Part shown: positions 39,252 to 47,700 of the stretch, piece after piece
Layout: each line of letters begins with the position of its first letter
How positions within the stretch are numbered: the first letter of the stretch is position 1
Origin: JACQLN01 sp049274895
GTDB taxonomy: Bacteria; Patescibacteriota; Minisyncoccia; JACQLN01
Assembly: GCA_049274895.1 (NCBI GenBank)
Contig: JBASTM010000005.1
Location: 1-64,000, forward strand
Direction of reading: 5' to 3'
DNA length: 64,000 nt
Notes under the pieces: generated by a model
What the model saw: the letters and a program-made list of their open reading frames with translations, nothing else
Database searches by the model: none
Told to the model about the DNA's origin: nothing
Made by a program: the position numbers and the translations under genes

Positions 39252-39752
39252 TTAGGTGTGACGATCAGCGACCACAAACGCGCCGAAAGAGAGCGGTTTG
39301 GTTTTAACCTCATAGCCGTTGCCGCGGACCATACCCACCACCTCTTTGATCATTTCCCGGCTGGCGCCGTTTTCGCCCACATCCACGTGGATTTCAAAAT
39401 TAAAGTTTTTCAGGCGTTCTTCATTTTTTAAAACGTCAAACAACCGCTGGTAAAAAACTTCGGCCACGCTTAATGATTTTAAGGTTTCGGTGTAAATACG
39501 CTCGCGCAAACTTTTGAAATTGGCGTGCTGTTCTCGGCTCCAAAAATAACGCCCGCCGGCGCCCACCCGCCGCACCACCAAAGCGGTAATAAAATCGGTG
39601 CGGTCCAAATATATCTGCGAATCCGTGCCCACGATTACCTGATAATCATGCTTCTCGCTTGCGTGCATATAACCGCAAATATCAGCCACAATGTCGGGCA
39701 AAGCCATAGCGCCTTTGGACGGGCTGAAAAATTTTTTCTCAACAATGGTCAT
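39252..39752 (-). CDS. RNase H-like YkuK/DUF458 family protein
   Basis: 166 aa. The family pattern is clear: VIVGTDSQIYLDRTDFITALVV (RNase H-like first strand with an Asp), then YTETLKSLSVAEVFYQRL, and FEIHVDVGENGASREMIKEVVGMVRGNGYEVKTKP (second acidic strand). The fold predicts a nuclease, but the biochemical role is unknown; the family occurs in sporulating Firmicutes and other bacteria. It is located directly upstream of tRNA-Arg, possibly in one transcript. Confidence 0.88.
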   Translation of the reverse strand: MTIVEKKFFSPSKGAMALPDIVADICGYMHASEKHDYQVIVGTDSQIYLDRTDFITALVVRRVGAGGRYFWSREQHANFKSLRERIYTETLKSLSVAEVFYQRLFDVLKNEERLKNFNFEIHVDVGENGASREMIKEVVGMVRGNGYEVKTKPLSFGAFVVADRHT

Positions 39753-39796
39753 TAGTTATCGCTAATATAGCGAATCAGCGCCAATATAGCAAATTA

Positions 39797-39898
39797 TAGA
39801 AAGACACCGTTTTGAGCGACTTCGGGGAGGTTTAGTTAATTAAGATAGGGTGGGGCGAAGAGCTCCTCCCTGCAGGAGCGAAAAATGGTGTCTTTCTA
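39797..39898 (-). repeat. Family B element copy 2 (conserved core in a variable stem)
   Basis: Arms TAGAAAGACACC (39797-39808) and GGTGTCTTTCTA (39887-39898) pair exactly and differ from those of copy 1. The enclosed core of about 66 bases differs from copy 1 in only about two positions (TT to AG after GGGGAGGTTT). It begins 3 bases after the exonuclease stop codon. Confidence 0.85.
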
Positions 39899-39901
39899 AA
39901 A

Positions 39902-40708
39902 CTAAAACAGACTAGGTCTTTGCGGTGCTGAAGACAGCGCTTTGGCATCTAAAATCCTAAACATCTTAAAATATCTTTTGTCGCGTCGGCTATGGCAGAA
40001 GGCCTCTATGGTATCGCCCTGAATGGAATAAATTTCTATGTTCCTTTTTTTGCGGGCTGCTTCGCCGTCTTCGGCTTTCATAGACACGTAGTCTATCTCC
40101 ACCATCTGTTTGTTTTTAAAAGCTTGAGACAAAATGGAACGGATGTCTTTTTTGTCTGTCTCGGTGCTCCAGGAGGCCGGGATGGTTTTTAGGCCGTCGG
40201 TGCGCGATTCAAACATCACCGCGCCGTGGTTAAGCCCATATTCGTAAAGATCGCGGGTTAATTTTACGTCTTGCAAACAATACTCTTGGAGCTTCTCTAG
40301 CTGGCCCGATCTAAACCAGGTGATGGCTTCCAAGCCATGCGAAGATTTTTGCTCGCCCAAAGTGCTTTTAGCCAGCGCGTCCAAGCCCGGTCTAAAACCC
40401 AAAACCACCTCCAATTTTTCCATCAAATCCAAAGCGGGCGCGTCGGCTAAAACCAAATTCTTAAAATACGGCTGCAGCACCGGGTAATCAAAATGCTTGG
40501 TGTTAAAGCCGATAATCAAACTGGCCTTGGCCATAACTTTTTCCAGTTCGGGGAGTTGGGCTTCGGTATAGGCCTTAAGACTGTTATCGGCATAATTAAA
40601 AACGCCGGCCACCGAAACACCGAGCAGATGCACGTTGCGATAGCCGCCCACCTCGGCAAATTCTTTTTGAGTTTCTATATCAAAGACAATTCTGTTATCA
40701 CTGGCCAT
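39902..40708 (-). CDS. DEDD-type 3'-5' exonuclease (RNase H-like)
   Basis: 268 aa from the ATG at 40708 (MASDNRIVFDIETQKEFAE). Exonuclease motifs: ExoI VFDIETQ (Asp-x-Glu), ExoII IGFNTKHFDYPVL (Asn/Asp) and ExoIII YCLQDVKLTRDLYEYG (YxxxD-like). The family is the predicted YprB/DnaQ-like ribonuclease-H fold. A C-terminal domain (VEIDYVSMKAEDGEAARKKRNIEIYSIQGDTIEAFCH) resembles a WYL domain. Because PolA here lacks a proofreading domain, this stand-alone exonuclease could substitute in trans, which is speculation. Confidence 0.87.
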   Translation of the reverse strand: MASDNRIVFDIETQKEFAEVGGYRNVHLLGVSVAGVFNYADNSLKAYTEAQLPELEKVMAKASLIIGFNTKHFDYPVLQPYFKNLVLADAPALDLMEKLEVVLGFRPGLDALAKSTLGEQKSSHGLEAITWFRSGQLEKLQEYCLQDVKLTRDLYEYGLNHGAVMFESRTDGLKTIPASWSTETDKKDIRSILSQAFKNKQMVEIDYVSMKAEDGEAARKKRNIEIYSIQGDTIEAFCHSRRDKRYFKMFRILDAKALSSAPQRPSLF

Positions 40709-40766
40709 AGATAGCAAAAATAGTAGCATCTAAAAAATGCTTACTCAAGTGAGGAAAAATTAACGG

Positions 40767-41324
40767 CTAATCTCTAGTGGCTATCTTTTTGTATCCCAGC
40801 CAAATCAAGCCGGCGAGTGCCAAACCCAGGATAATAAAGCGCAGATAATCGTTCATGTCCGACCAGTAGCGAACGGTACCGATAATAAGCGAGAGCAACC
40901 CGCCGCCCAAAAAGCCGTTAGCCACCGGCGCGGCGTTGATAACCAAAAAGCCGAGTCCGAGCGAAATAAGGCCCAGCACCACGAGGATTACAAAGACATT
41001 GCGGTTATAAACATCGCGGACCGATTCGTAAGCGTCGCGGCATTCGGCCGTGGCATCGCACCAGCCCTTTTGACCGGCCGCGGGTTCCACCGGAACCGGA
41101 CGGGGCTCGCTGGGATGGTACTTAACTTCCCCGGTGCCTTCAAACCACCGGCCGCCCACGGCTTCGCACTCCGATTTGTCGGCGTATAATTTTTGGGTGA
41201 GTTCCACCGGGCAAAACTTTTCGTAATCGGGCGAATCGTAAAACGTAAACACGCCGTAGTTAAAAAACAAATTCAACACTACCACTATCGCCAGCGCCAA
41301 AATTATTTCTTTTATTCGGGACAT
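40767..41324 (-). CDS. CPR-type membrane protein with Cys-rich outer loop
   Basis: 185 aa. One N-terminal transmembrane helix (ILALAIVVVLNLFFNYGVF), an extracytoplasmic segment with four Cys (FCPVEL, KSECEAV, GWCDATAECRD) suggesting two disulfides, then three further helices. Similar proteins occur in many Parcubacteria-type genomes (from memory). Function unknown. It lies between the exonuclease and a HicB-like gene on the same strand. Confidence 0.72.
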   Translation of the reverse strand: MSRIKEIILALAIVVVLNLFFNYGVFTFYDSPDYEKFCPVELTQKLYADKSECEAVGGRWFEGTGEVKYHPSEPRPVPVEPAAGQKGWCDATAECRDAYESVRDVYNRNVFVILVVLGLISLGLGFLVINAAPVANGFLGGGLLSLIIGTVRYWSDMNDYLRFIILGLALAGLIWLGYKKIATRD

Positions 41325-41363
41325 GTTTTTTATTTACCAGAAAGAGTCGGCCAACGGGACATT

Positions 41364-41612
41364 TTATAAAGTTATCGTATGCAAACTTAACTCTTTAGGA
41401 TTATATGATTTCAATACATCCAAGTTCTCTTTTTCTCTGGTTACCAAACCAATGACCTCACGAATATTTTTCAAGGCCTCATCCAATGTTTCACCTTGGC
41501 TATAACATCCCTCAAAAAGTGGACACTCTACCACATAAAAACCATCCTCATCTTTTTCGATAAAAAGAGGGAGGGTCACGTTTTTCTTGGTTTTGATATT
41601 TATATCATTCAT
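41364..41612 (-). CDS. HicB-like antitoxin, apparently orphan
   Basis: 82 aa. The HicB/YpaN signature is clear: LFIEKDEDGFYVVECPLFEGCYSQGETLDEALKNIREVIGLV (partly degraded RNase H-like fold). In type II systems HicB neutralises the mRNA interferase HicA. No HicA-like frame (dsRNA-binding domain of about 60 aa with a catalytic His) is visible on either side within several hundred bases, so this gene is probably a solitary antitoxin or serves another toxin elsewhere. No C-terminal DNA-binding domain is present. Confidence 0.82.
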   Translation of the reverse strand: MNDINIKTKKNVTLPLFIEKDEDGFYVVECPLFEGCYSQGETLDEALKNIREVIGLVTREKENLDVLKSYNPKELSLHTITL

Positions 41613-41636
41613 CGCCTTTATACTATCTTATCTGGG

Positions 41637-42941
41637 TTATTTTGACAATCTTTGCAACTCCTCCAAAACCACAGCTTTTTCGTCCCAGTCCATGGCGCCG
41701 AATTTTGTCATCATGGTTTTTTCGGCGCCTTTGCCGGTTATTAAAACAACATCACCGGGTTTAGCCGATTGTAAAGCTTCGCGAATGGCCAAGCGCCGGT
41801 CCATGATTTTTTTATAACTTTTATTTTTAATACCCCGGGCCACTTCGGCAATTATTTTTTCCGGATCTTCGGCGTAAGGATCTTCGTCGGTCAGAATAAT
41901 TTCATCGCAAAACTCTTCGGCGATAGCGCCCATTTTTGGTCTTTTCCATTGGTCGCGGCCGCCGCCGGCCGCGCCCAAAACACCAATCAAACGCGATCCC
42001 AGCCCAACCCAAAAGGACCTGGCCGCCCGATAAACGCTTTCCAAAGCGTCGGGCGTGTGGGCGTAATCAATGCAGACCAAAAACGGCTGCTCTTGTAAAA
42101 CTTCCAGCCGGCCGGGCGCGCCCTTAAAATCGGCTATAGATTTTTTGATGTATTGATGCGGAATCTCAAAAGCCCGCGCCAAAGCAATGGCGGCCAAAAC
42201 GTTGTATAAATTAAAATCACCCAACATGGGGCTAGTATATTTTTCTCCCTCCAAAGTAAAATCAACCCCGCCAGGCGAAAATTTTATATCCTCCGGAATA
42301 AAATGTTTTTTAACCCCAACCCGACTGTTTTCTTTTAAGAGGCCGTAGCCGACTTTTTCGTCGGCGTAAAAACCGACGTAATAATGAGCCGAGGCATCAT
42401 CTAAATTGATTACGCTTATTTTTTTTATCTTATCTTTTTTGGTTTTCAGTTTGGCAAAAAGTTCCCCTTTGGCCCTCCGGTATTTCTCAAACGAGCCGTG
42501 GCTTTCGATGTGCTCCGGCCGGACGTTGGTTAAAACCGCGGCATCAAAATTTATAAAAGCCGCCCGATTTTGTGTTAAGCCCTCCGAGGTCACCTCCAAA
42601 ATAGCGTATTGGCAGCCGGCCCGGGCCGAGGCGCGCAAAAAATCTTGCAAGGCCAACCGGCCGGGCATGGTCATTTTTAGTTTATTTACTTCTTCTTTGT
42701 CTTTGATGCGGAACCTGATGGACGAAGTGGAGGCCACGTTCAAGCCGAACTCGCTGAAAATATCGTGGGCGAGTTGAATCACGGTGGACTTGCCGTTGGT
42801 GCCGGTAACGCCAATAACCACCAGATCACGCGAAGGAAATCTGTTTTTCACCGCTCCCGCCAAGGCCATTAACCAATGGAACGAATTCCAAACCGCCGCC
42901 GGGATCAGTTTTTTTGTTATGTTTTTTACAACCGCAATCAT
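41637..42941 (-). CDS. Mur ligase, MurE-like
   Basis: 434 aa. ATP-dependent addition of the third amino acid to UDP-MurNAc-dipeptide is the family role. Walker motif VIGVTGTNGKSTVIQLAHD (about residues 42-60), EVTSEGL, the N-P-AAI(A)LA region (NLYNVLAAIALA) and the C-domain ILTDEDPYAEDP. The N-terminal UDP-binding domain is very short (about 40 residues, with a hydrophobic start), whereas ordinary MurE has about 100. The specificity motif is EDPY instead of DNPR (diaminopimelate) or DNPA-type (lysine). It overlaps ruvA by 4 bases. Confidence 0.9.
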   Translation of the reverse strand: MIAVVKNITKKLIPAAVWNSFHWLMALAGAVKNRFPSRDLVVIGVTGTNGKSTVIQLAHDIFSEFGLNVASTSSIRFRIKDKEEVNKLKMTMPGRLALQDFLRASARAGCQYAILEVTSEGLTQNRAAFINFDAAVLTNVRPEHIESHGSFEKYRRAKGELFAKLKTKKDKIKKISVINLDDASAHYYVGFYADEKVGYGLLKENSRVGVKKHFIPEDIKFSPGGVDFTLEGEKYTSPMLGDFNLYNVLAAIALARAFEIPHQYIKKSIADFKGAPGRLEVLQEQPFLVCIDYAHTPDALESVYRAARSFWVGLGSRLIGVLGAAGGGRDQWKRPKMGAIAEEFCDEIILTDEDPYAEDPEKIIAEVARGIKNKSYKKIMDRRLAIREALQSAKPGDVVLITGKGAEKTMMTKFGAMDWDEKAVVLEELQRLSK

Positions 42942-43522
42942 TTTGCTAATACTTTTAAGGCCTCGGCTATCCGGCCCGATACGCCTTTTATGCCCACCGG
43001 GATCTTTTTAACGGCCTCGCGGGCCTGATAAGCCGAATAGCCCAAACTTTGCAAGGCCTCCAAAATATCGACGTCCTCGGAAACGGTCTCTGAAACCGCC
43101 TGGGTGGCCGCTGTGACCAAAGCCAGCGCTTTGGTTTTAAGGTCAATGATTATTTTCTGCGCCGTTCTTTGACCCACGCCCGAGACCCTCCTTAACACAC
43201 TCTCCTCGCCGCGGGTGATGGCCGCCACCAGCATTTCAAAAGGCACTTCGTCCACCAAAGTCAAAGCGCTTTTAGGGCCTACTCCGGAAACTGTGATCAG
43301 CATTTCAAAAAGCTCCAGCTCGTCCGGCCTTAAAAAACCGTATAATTCCTGAATGTCTTCGCGGATGTGAGGATAGGTAAAAACTTTGACTGTATCTGTA
43401 TTTTCTTGTAATTTGTTAAGGGTGCTGTTCGCCATAAAAATACGGTAACCCAAAGAACCGCATTTTAAGATACAGCGCCGATCGTATTTTTTAATCAATT
43501 CCCCTTCAAGATAGCCAATCAT
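42938..43522 (-). CDS. ruvA: Holliday junction protein RuvA
   Basis: 194 aa. OB-fold N-domain (MIGYLEGELIKKYDRRCIL), tandem helix-hairpin-helix (LITVSGVGPKSALTL and LRRVSGVGQRTAQKIIIDLK), and the flexible C-terminal RuvB-contact domain (LEALQSLGYSAYQAREAVKKI). It forms the tetramer that holds four-way junctions for RuvB (53246-54253). Coupled to the murE-like gene through a 4-base overlap. Confidence 0.96.
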   Translation of the reverse strand: MIGYLEGELIKKYDRRCILKCGSLGYRIFMANSTLNKLQENTDTVKVFTYPHIREDIQELYGFLRPDELELFEMLITVSGVGPKSALTLVDEVPFEMLVAAITRGEESVLRRVSGVGQRTAQKIIIDLKTKALALVTAATQAVSETVSEDVDILEALQSLGYSAYQAREAVKKIPVGIKGVSGRIAEALKVLAK

Positions 43523-43545
43523 GTTAAAAATATCATAGCGTAAAT

Positions 43546-45480
43546 ATGCCCCGATTCAAACTTGTCTCCAAATTCCGCGCGACCGGCGATCAGCCCCAGG
43601 CCATCCAAAAACTGACTGACGGGATTTTTTCGGGCGCCCAACATCAAACTCTTTTAGGCGTGACCGGATCGGGAAAAACTTTCACCTTGGCGAACGTGAT
43701 CGCAAATGTCCAAAAACCGACCTTGGTGATCTCGCACAACAAAACCCTGGCCTGGCAGTTGTATCAGGAATTCAAAGATTTTTTCCCCGAAAACGAGGTG
43801 CACTACTTTGTTTCCTACTACGACTACTATCAACCCGAGGCCTATATTCCCCAAACCGATACTTACATAGAAAAAGACGCCAAAATAAACGAAACGATTG
43901 ATAAATTGCGCCACGCCGCCACCCAAGCGGTTTTAACGCGGCCGGATACGATTATAGTTTCTTCGGTTTCGTGCATTTATAACATCGGCGATCCTAATGA
44001 GTATCAAAGAATTGCTATTGATTTGACGGTAGATTCAACCCTGACGCGACGGGATTTGATGAAACGGCTGACACTGATGCAATTTTCCCGAAACGAATAC
44101 TCGCCGCTGGCCGGAACATTTCGTCTTAAAGGCGAAACCGTGGAAATAAATTTGCCCACCGGCGAAGAAGTTATTCGTATAACTTTTTCGGGCTCAATCA
44201 TAGAAAAAATATGGAGTTCCAAAAACGGTCTAACCAATTCTCTGACTTTGTTTCCGGCCAAGCACTTTGTGGCCGAAGCAACCAAGTTAAAAATCGCTCT
44301 CGCCAATATTGAAGCCGAACTGGCCGAGGAATTGAGAAAATTAAAAAAAGAAAATAAAATTCTGGAGGCCGCCCGCTTGGAACAGCGCACCCACCATGAC
44401 TTGGAAATGCTGGCCGAGGCCGGTTACTGTTCGGGCATAGAAAACTATTCCCGCCATCTTTCGTTTAGAAAGCCCGGCTCATCGCCTTTTTCTTTGATTG
44501 ATTTCTTTGAGCAATCCCCCCACGGCCAAGATTTCTTGACGCTGGTGGATGAATCGCATATGACCATCCCCCAAATCCGGGGTATGTATAACGGCGACCG
44601 CGCCCGCAAACAAACCCTGGTGGAACACGGTTTTCGCCTGCCCTCATGTTTGGACAACCGGCCGCTTATGTTTAAGGAATGGGAAGAAAAAATCGGCCAG
44701 GCGATTTTTTCTTCGGCCACGCCCAATCAATACGAACTGGAAAAATCGCGCCACCAATATAAAGTTCATTTAGCCGAACAGTTGATACGCCCCACGCATA
44801 TTTTGGACCCTCAAGTGGAAGTCCGCCCCACCCAAAATCAAATATCCGACGCCCTCAAAGAGATAAGCGACCGCGTCAAACATGGCCAACGGACCTTAAT
44901 AACCGTAATAACCAAACGCTTGGCCGAAGATCTGGCGGAACATTTGGCCCAGGCCGGAATAAAAGCGGCTTACCTGCACTCCGAGATAAAAACCTTAAAC
45001 CGGCCCGAGATTCTAAACGATTTAAGAAGCGGTAAAATTGACGCACTGGTGGGCGTTAATCTGCTTAGAGAGGGTTTGGATTTGCCCGAAGTTTCTTTGA
45101 TTTTGATATTTGACGCCGACAAAGAGGGTTTTTTAAGAAATGAAACCACTATGATCCAGACCATCGGCCGGGCCGCCCGCAATGTGGACGGCTTGGTGAT
45201 TATGTATGCCGATAAAATGACGGGCTCAATGGCATCGGCTATAAGAGAAACCGACCGCCGGCGGAATTACCAAGCCGAGTTTAACGCCAAAAACAAACTC
45301 AAACCCGCCACCATAATCAAGGAAGTCAAAGTTAAAGCAGTGGTGCCCGAACCCGAAAAAATCTGGCTTAAAACCAAAACTAAGCGCGAACTGGAGCGCG
45401 AACTTAAAACCGCCATCGGCGATTGGGACTTTGAGAAAGCGATATTATTGAGGGATTATTTGAAAACCTTGCCAAGATAG
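43546..45480 (+). CDS. uvrB: UvrABC system protein B
   Basis: 644 aa, typical. Damage-verifying helicase of nucleotide excision repair. Walker A LLGVTGSGKTFTLANV (about residues 38-53), the beta-hairpin FVSYYDYYQPEAYIPQTDTYIEKDA that probes DNA, DEAD-like LVDESHM, helicase motif VGVNLLREGLDLPEVSLI, QTIGRAARN, and the C-terminal UVR domain (AIGDWDFEKAILLRDYL) that contacts UvrC. It is divergent from ruvA and upstream of rpsT on the same strand. Confidence 0.97.
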   Translation: MPRFKLVSKFRATGDQPQAIQKLTDGIFSGAQHQTLLGVTGSGKTFTLANVIANVQKPTLVISHNKTLAWQLYQEFKDFFPENEVHYFVSYYDYYQPEAYIPQTDTYIEKDAKINETIDKLRHAATQAVLTRPDTIIVSSVSCIYNIGDPNEYQRIAIDLTVDSTLTRRDLMKRLTLMQFSRNEYSPLAGTFRLKGETVEINLPTGEEVIRITFSGSIIEKIWSSKNGLTNSLTLFPAKHFVAEATKLKIALANIEAELAEELRKLKKENKILEAARLEQRTHHDLEMLAEAGYCSGIENYSRHLSFRKPGSSPFSLIDFFEQSPHGQDFLTLVDESHMTIPQIRGMYNGDRARKQTLVEHGFRLPSCLDNRPLMFKEWEEKIGQAIFSSATPNQYELEKSRHQYKVHLAEQLIRPTHILDPQVEVRPTQNQISDALKEISDRVKHGQRTLITVITKRLAEDLAEHLAQAGIKAAYLHSEIKTLNRPEILNDLRSGKIDALVGVNLLREGLDLPEVSLILIFDADKEGFLRNETTMIQTIGRAARNVDGLVIMYADKMTGSMASAIRETDRRRNYQAEFNAKNKLKPATIIKEVKVKAVVPEPEKIWLKTKTKRELERELKTAIGDWDFEKAILLRDYLKTLPR

Positions 45481-45511
45481 GCCGGTTTTGTTAGAGTGAC
45501 AACCTAAACAT

Positions 45512-45775
45512 ATGCCTATCAAACATTCAGCCAAAAAAGCGTTAAGACAAGCCCAAAAAAGAACTCTCGCCAATCAGGCCGCCAAAGCCAATGTCAAAAA
45601 TTTGGAGAAAAAACTGGTCAAGGCCATAATGGCTAAGGACACAACTGGCCTAAAATCCAACGCGTCCAGTTTGGTTCAAGCTTGGGATAAAGCCGTTAAA
45701 AACAACGTTATTCCCAAAAACTCCGCCGCCCGAAAAAAATCACGCCTTCAGAAAATTATAAACAAAATCCTCTAG
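45512..45775 (+). CDS. rpsT: 30S ribosomal protein S20
   Basis: 87 aa, Lys- and Ala-rich three-helix protein that binds 16S rRNA. Conserved start KHSAKKALRQAQKRTLANQA and tail IPKNSAARKKSRLQKIINK. The stop region overlaps the holA stop on the opposite strand by 36 bases (convergent overlap), which is notably tight. Confidence 0.95.
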   Translation: MPIKHSAKKALRQAQKRTLANQAAKANVKNLEKKLVKAIMAKDTTGLKSNASSLVQAWDKAVKNNVIPKNSAARKKSRLQKIINKIL

Positions 45776-46744
45776 GGCTTCGCGGCCGTCGCGCTCGCCT
45801 GTTTTTACGGCCAAATCAATTTCGGCCAGATTGTGGTAGATGTTTTTTAATTCCGACAGTGAAAAGTTTCTTAAAGCCGCCAAAGATTTCTTGGCCACCC
45901 AAGGGTTAAGACCCAATTTTTTAGCTGCCTCTTCAGCCGAAGCAAACTTGCCTGCCCCGAGCGCGGTCGCGGGGCCTCCGGCCAGCTTGATAAGAATCCT
46001 AAATTGCCAAACTACGGCTCCCAACACCGAGACGGGATCCTCGTTTTTGGTCCATTGATCTTCTAAACTTTTAAGCGCTGCGGCCGCATTTTTAACCGCC
46101 AAGGCGTCCGTAACCTTAAAATTGCTGGAAATAATATCAAAAGTAACCAAATGGTCTATGTCTGATCTCGCGATAACACCCCGACCATATCGAGCCAGTT
46201 TGGCAATTTCGTTCCAAACCCTGTGAGTATCGCAACCGAGGCCGTCTATCAAATAAGCCAAATCGCCGCGCGTTATTTTTATATTTTCCCCGGCCGCCTT
46301 TTTAAGACACCAGTCTATCAACTTGGGCTTGTCATAATTTCTAAACTCCTCAACCTTGCCTTTGGTGTTAAAAAACTCTAAACGTTTTTTAAGAGTCCCG
46401 CGAAGTCCCACCGACGGCGTGGACGAAGTGGGAGCGACCGTAAAATCGTAAGCGACTAAAATAACGTCTTCCGATTTTTCCAAACCGCCAATGCTATTCA
46501 AGATTTTATTGGTTTCTTCCCATTGAGGTTCCGAAACGGATAAAACCCCCCTTAAAAAAATAAGTTTTTTTTCGCTGAACATAGATTGGCTTTCCAATGC
46601 CGGTTTCAAATCGTCGCAATTTTCTTCCAAATCAAACTTAAAAAAATTAAGGCCGCTCTTGAACTTGTTGCGGTAGGCCTCTTTGGCCTTGGCCAGCTTT
46701 TCCTGAATCAAAAACGAATTTTCACCCCAATATAAATAGATCAT
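45740..46744 (-). CDS. holA: DNA polymerase III delta subunit
   Basis: 334 aa. Clamp-loader wrench subunit that opens the beta clamp. It starts MIYLYWGENSFLIQEKLAKAKE, typical of HolA, followed by LESQSMFSEKKLIFLRG, GDLAYLIDGLGCDTHRVWNEIAKLARY, and the collar-domain helices (DPVSVLGAVVWQFRILIKL). It contains an in-frame palindromic insertion (46398-46436) giving APTSSTPSVGLRGT in a loop. The gene overlaps rpsT by 36 bases at its 3' end and is close to mutM upstream. Confidence 0.88.
   Translation of the reverse strand: MIYLYWGENSFLIQEKLAKAKEAYRNKFKSGLNFFKFDLEENCDDLKPALESQSMFSEKKLIFLRGVLSVSEPQWEETNKILNSIGGLEKSEDVILVAYDFTVAPTSSTPSVGLRGTLKKRLEFFNTKGKVEEFRNYDKPKLIDWCLKKAAGENIKITRGDLAYLIDGLGCDTHRVWNEIAKLARYGRGVIARSDIDHLVTFDIISSNFKVTDALAVKNAAAALKSLEDQWTKNEDPVSVLGAVVWQFRILIKLAGGPATALGAGKFASAEEAAKKLGLNPWVAKKSLAALRNFSLSELKNIYHNLAEIDLAVKTGERDGREALEDFVYNFLKA
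46398..46436 (-). repeat. Palindromic insertion inside holA
   Basis: TCCCAC and GTGGGA (46406-46411 and 46428-46433) flank a GC-rich core. On the minus strand the surrounding bases read as SSTPSVGLRGT, a stretch unlike the rest of the protein. The frame is kept. Confidence 0.5.
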
Positions 46745-46753
46745 ATTTAGCGT

Positions 46754-47581
46754 TTAGTATAGCACTTGGCAGCGGTGGCAAAAATGCGCCGTCCGCGAGC
46801 CGATTCTAACGGTTCTTACCTCGCCACTACAAACACACCTCTCTCCTTTTCTGGCATAAACCAACCGCCGGGCAAAATAACCCCCTTTTTTACCGGCGAG
46901 GTCGCGGTAATCGCGGCGGGTAGTACCTCTCAATTTTAACGATTTTTTGAGCACCCCGACCAATTTGTTAAAAAGGAGTTTGAGTTTTTGGGGCGGTATT
47001 TTTTCCGTTCGGCTTAAGGGATGGATTTTGGCTAAATACAGGGCTTCGTCGGAATAGATATTGCCCACACCGGCCAAAAATTCCTGATTCATTAAGGCAG
47101 ATTTGATCCGGCCGCGCCTGGCACTAATTCGAGTTAAAAATTCTTTGACTGTGGTCTTCAATGGGTCGGGACCTAATTTTTTAATCTCCGGCCGAGCCAT
47201 CACTTCTTCGCTCGGGCCAGCAATTACGCGGCCGAATTTTCTAACGTCGGAAAAATATAACTTGGCTTTTTTATTTCCTTTTTTTAAGTCAAAAATCAAA
47301 TGAATATAACCGAGGTTGGCTGGCGGGTCAAGTAAAAAGTGGCCCGTCATTTTAAGATGCGCCGCAAGAACATAACCGCCGGAAAGATTGAAAATTATAT
47401 TCTTGCCTCGGCGTTCAATACTGATTATCCTGCGCCCGGCCATAGCGCGTTTGACCTTGTCCAACCCCCCGCTCGCGGCAAGATACTTCGGCCAATCGCT
47501 CCAAACGCCTATAATTACCCAACCGATCAGGCGGTGTTTGAGATCGTTAGCGATGGTTTCAACTTCGGGCAGTTCAGGCAT
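46754..47581 (-). CDS. mutM: Formamidopyrimidine-DNA glycosylase
   Basis: 275 aa. Removes 8-oxoguanine and formamidopyrimidines. Catalytic N-terminus PELPEVETIANDL (Pro nucleophile), the damage loop, H2TH region (LMNQEFLAGVGNIYSDEAL), and a C-terminal zinc finger. The zinc finger reads CVCSGEV...HFCHRCQ: the first pair is C-x-C where C-x-x-C is usual, while the second pair is normal. This may shift metal binding or reflect a deletion. It is upstream of holA on the same strand. Confidence 0.93.
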   Translation of the reverse strand: MPELPEVETIANDLKHRLIGWVIIGVWSDWPKYLAASGGLDKVKRAMAGRRIISIERRGKNIIFNLSGGYVLAAHLKMTGHFLLDPPANLGYIHLIFDLKKGNKKAKLYFSDVRKFGRVIAGPSEEVMARPEIKKLGPDPLKTTVKEFLTRISARRGRIKSALMNQEFLAGVGNIYSDEALYLAKIHPLSRTEKIPPQKLKLLFNKLVGVLKKSLKLRGTTRRDYRDLAGKKGGYFARRLVYARKGERCVCSGEVRTVRIGSRTAHFCHRCQVLY

Positions 47582-47626
47582 GCCAATTTTATTTACGAAT
47601 GAAATGAGTAATTACTAAAATTGAGC

Positions 47627-47679
47627 ACCCAGCACCTTTTAGATGTATAAATAATCTTTACCTTCAAAAGGTGCTGGGT
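47627..47679 (-). repeat. Hairpin element with GTAAAGAT loop, copy 1
   Basis: Stem ACCCAGCACCTTTT (47627-47640) with AAAAGGTGCTGGGT (47666-47679). On the minus strand the loop contains GTAAAGATTATTTATAC. A second copy at 60870-60921 has a stem with compensatory changes and the same loop. It sits between polA's stop and mutM's start. Confidence 0.75.
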
Positions 47680-47700
47680 AAGGTTTGGCAACCAATCGCG

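Noticed and set aside
41325..41636. HicA partner for the HicB-like gene
   Set aside because: Neither side of the gene contains a frame of the right size with the HicA pattern.
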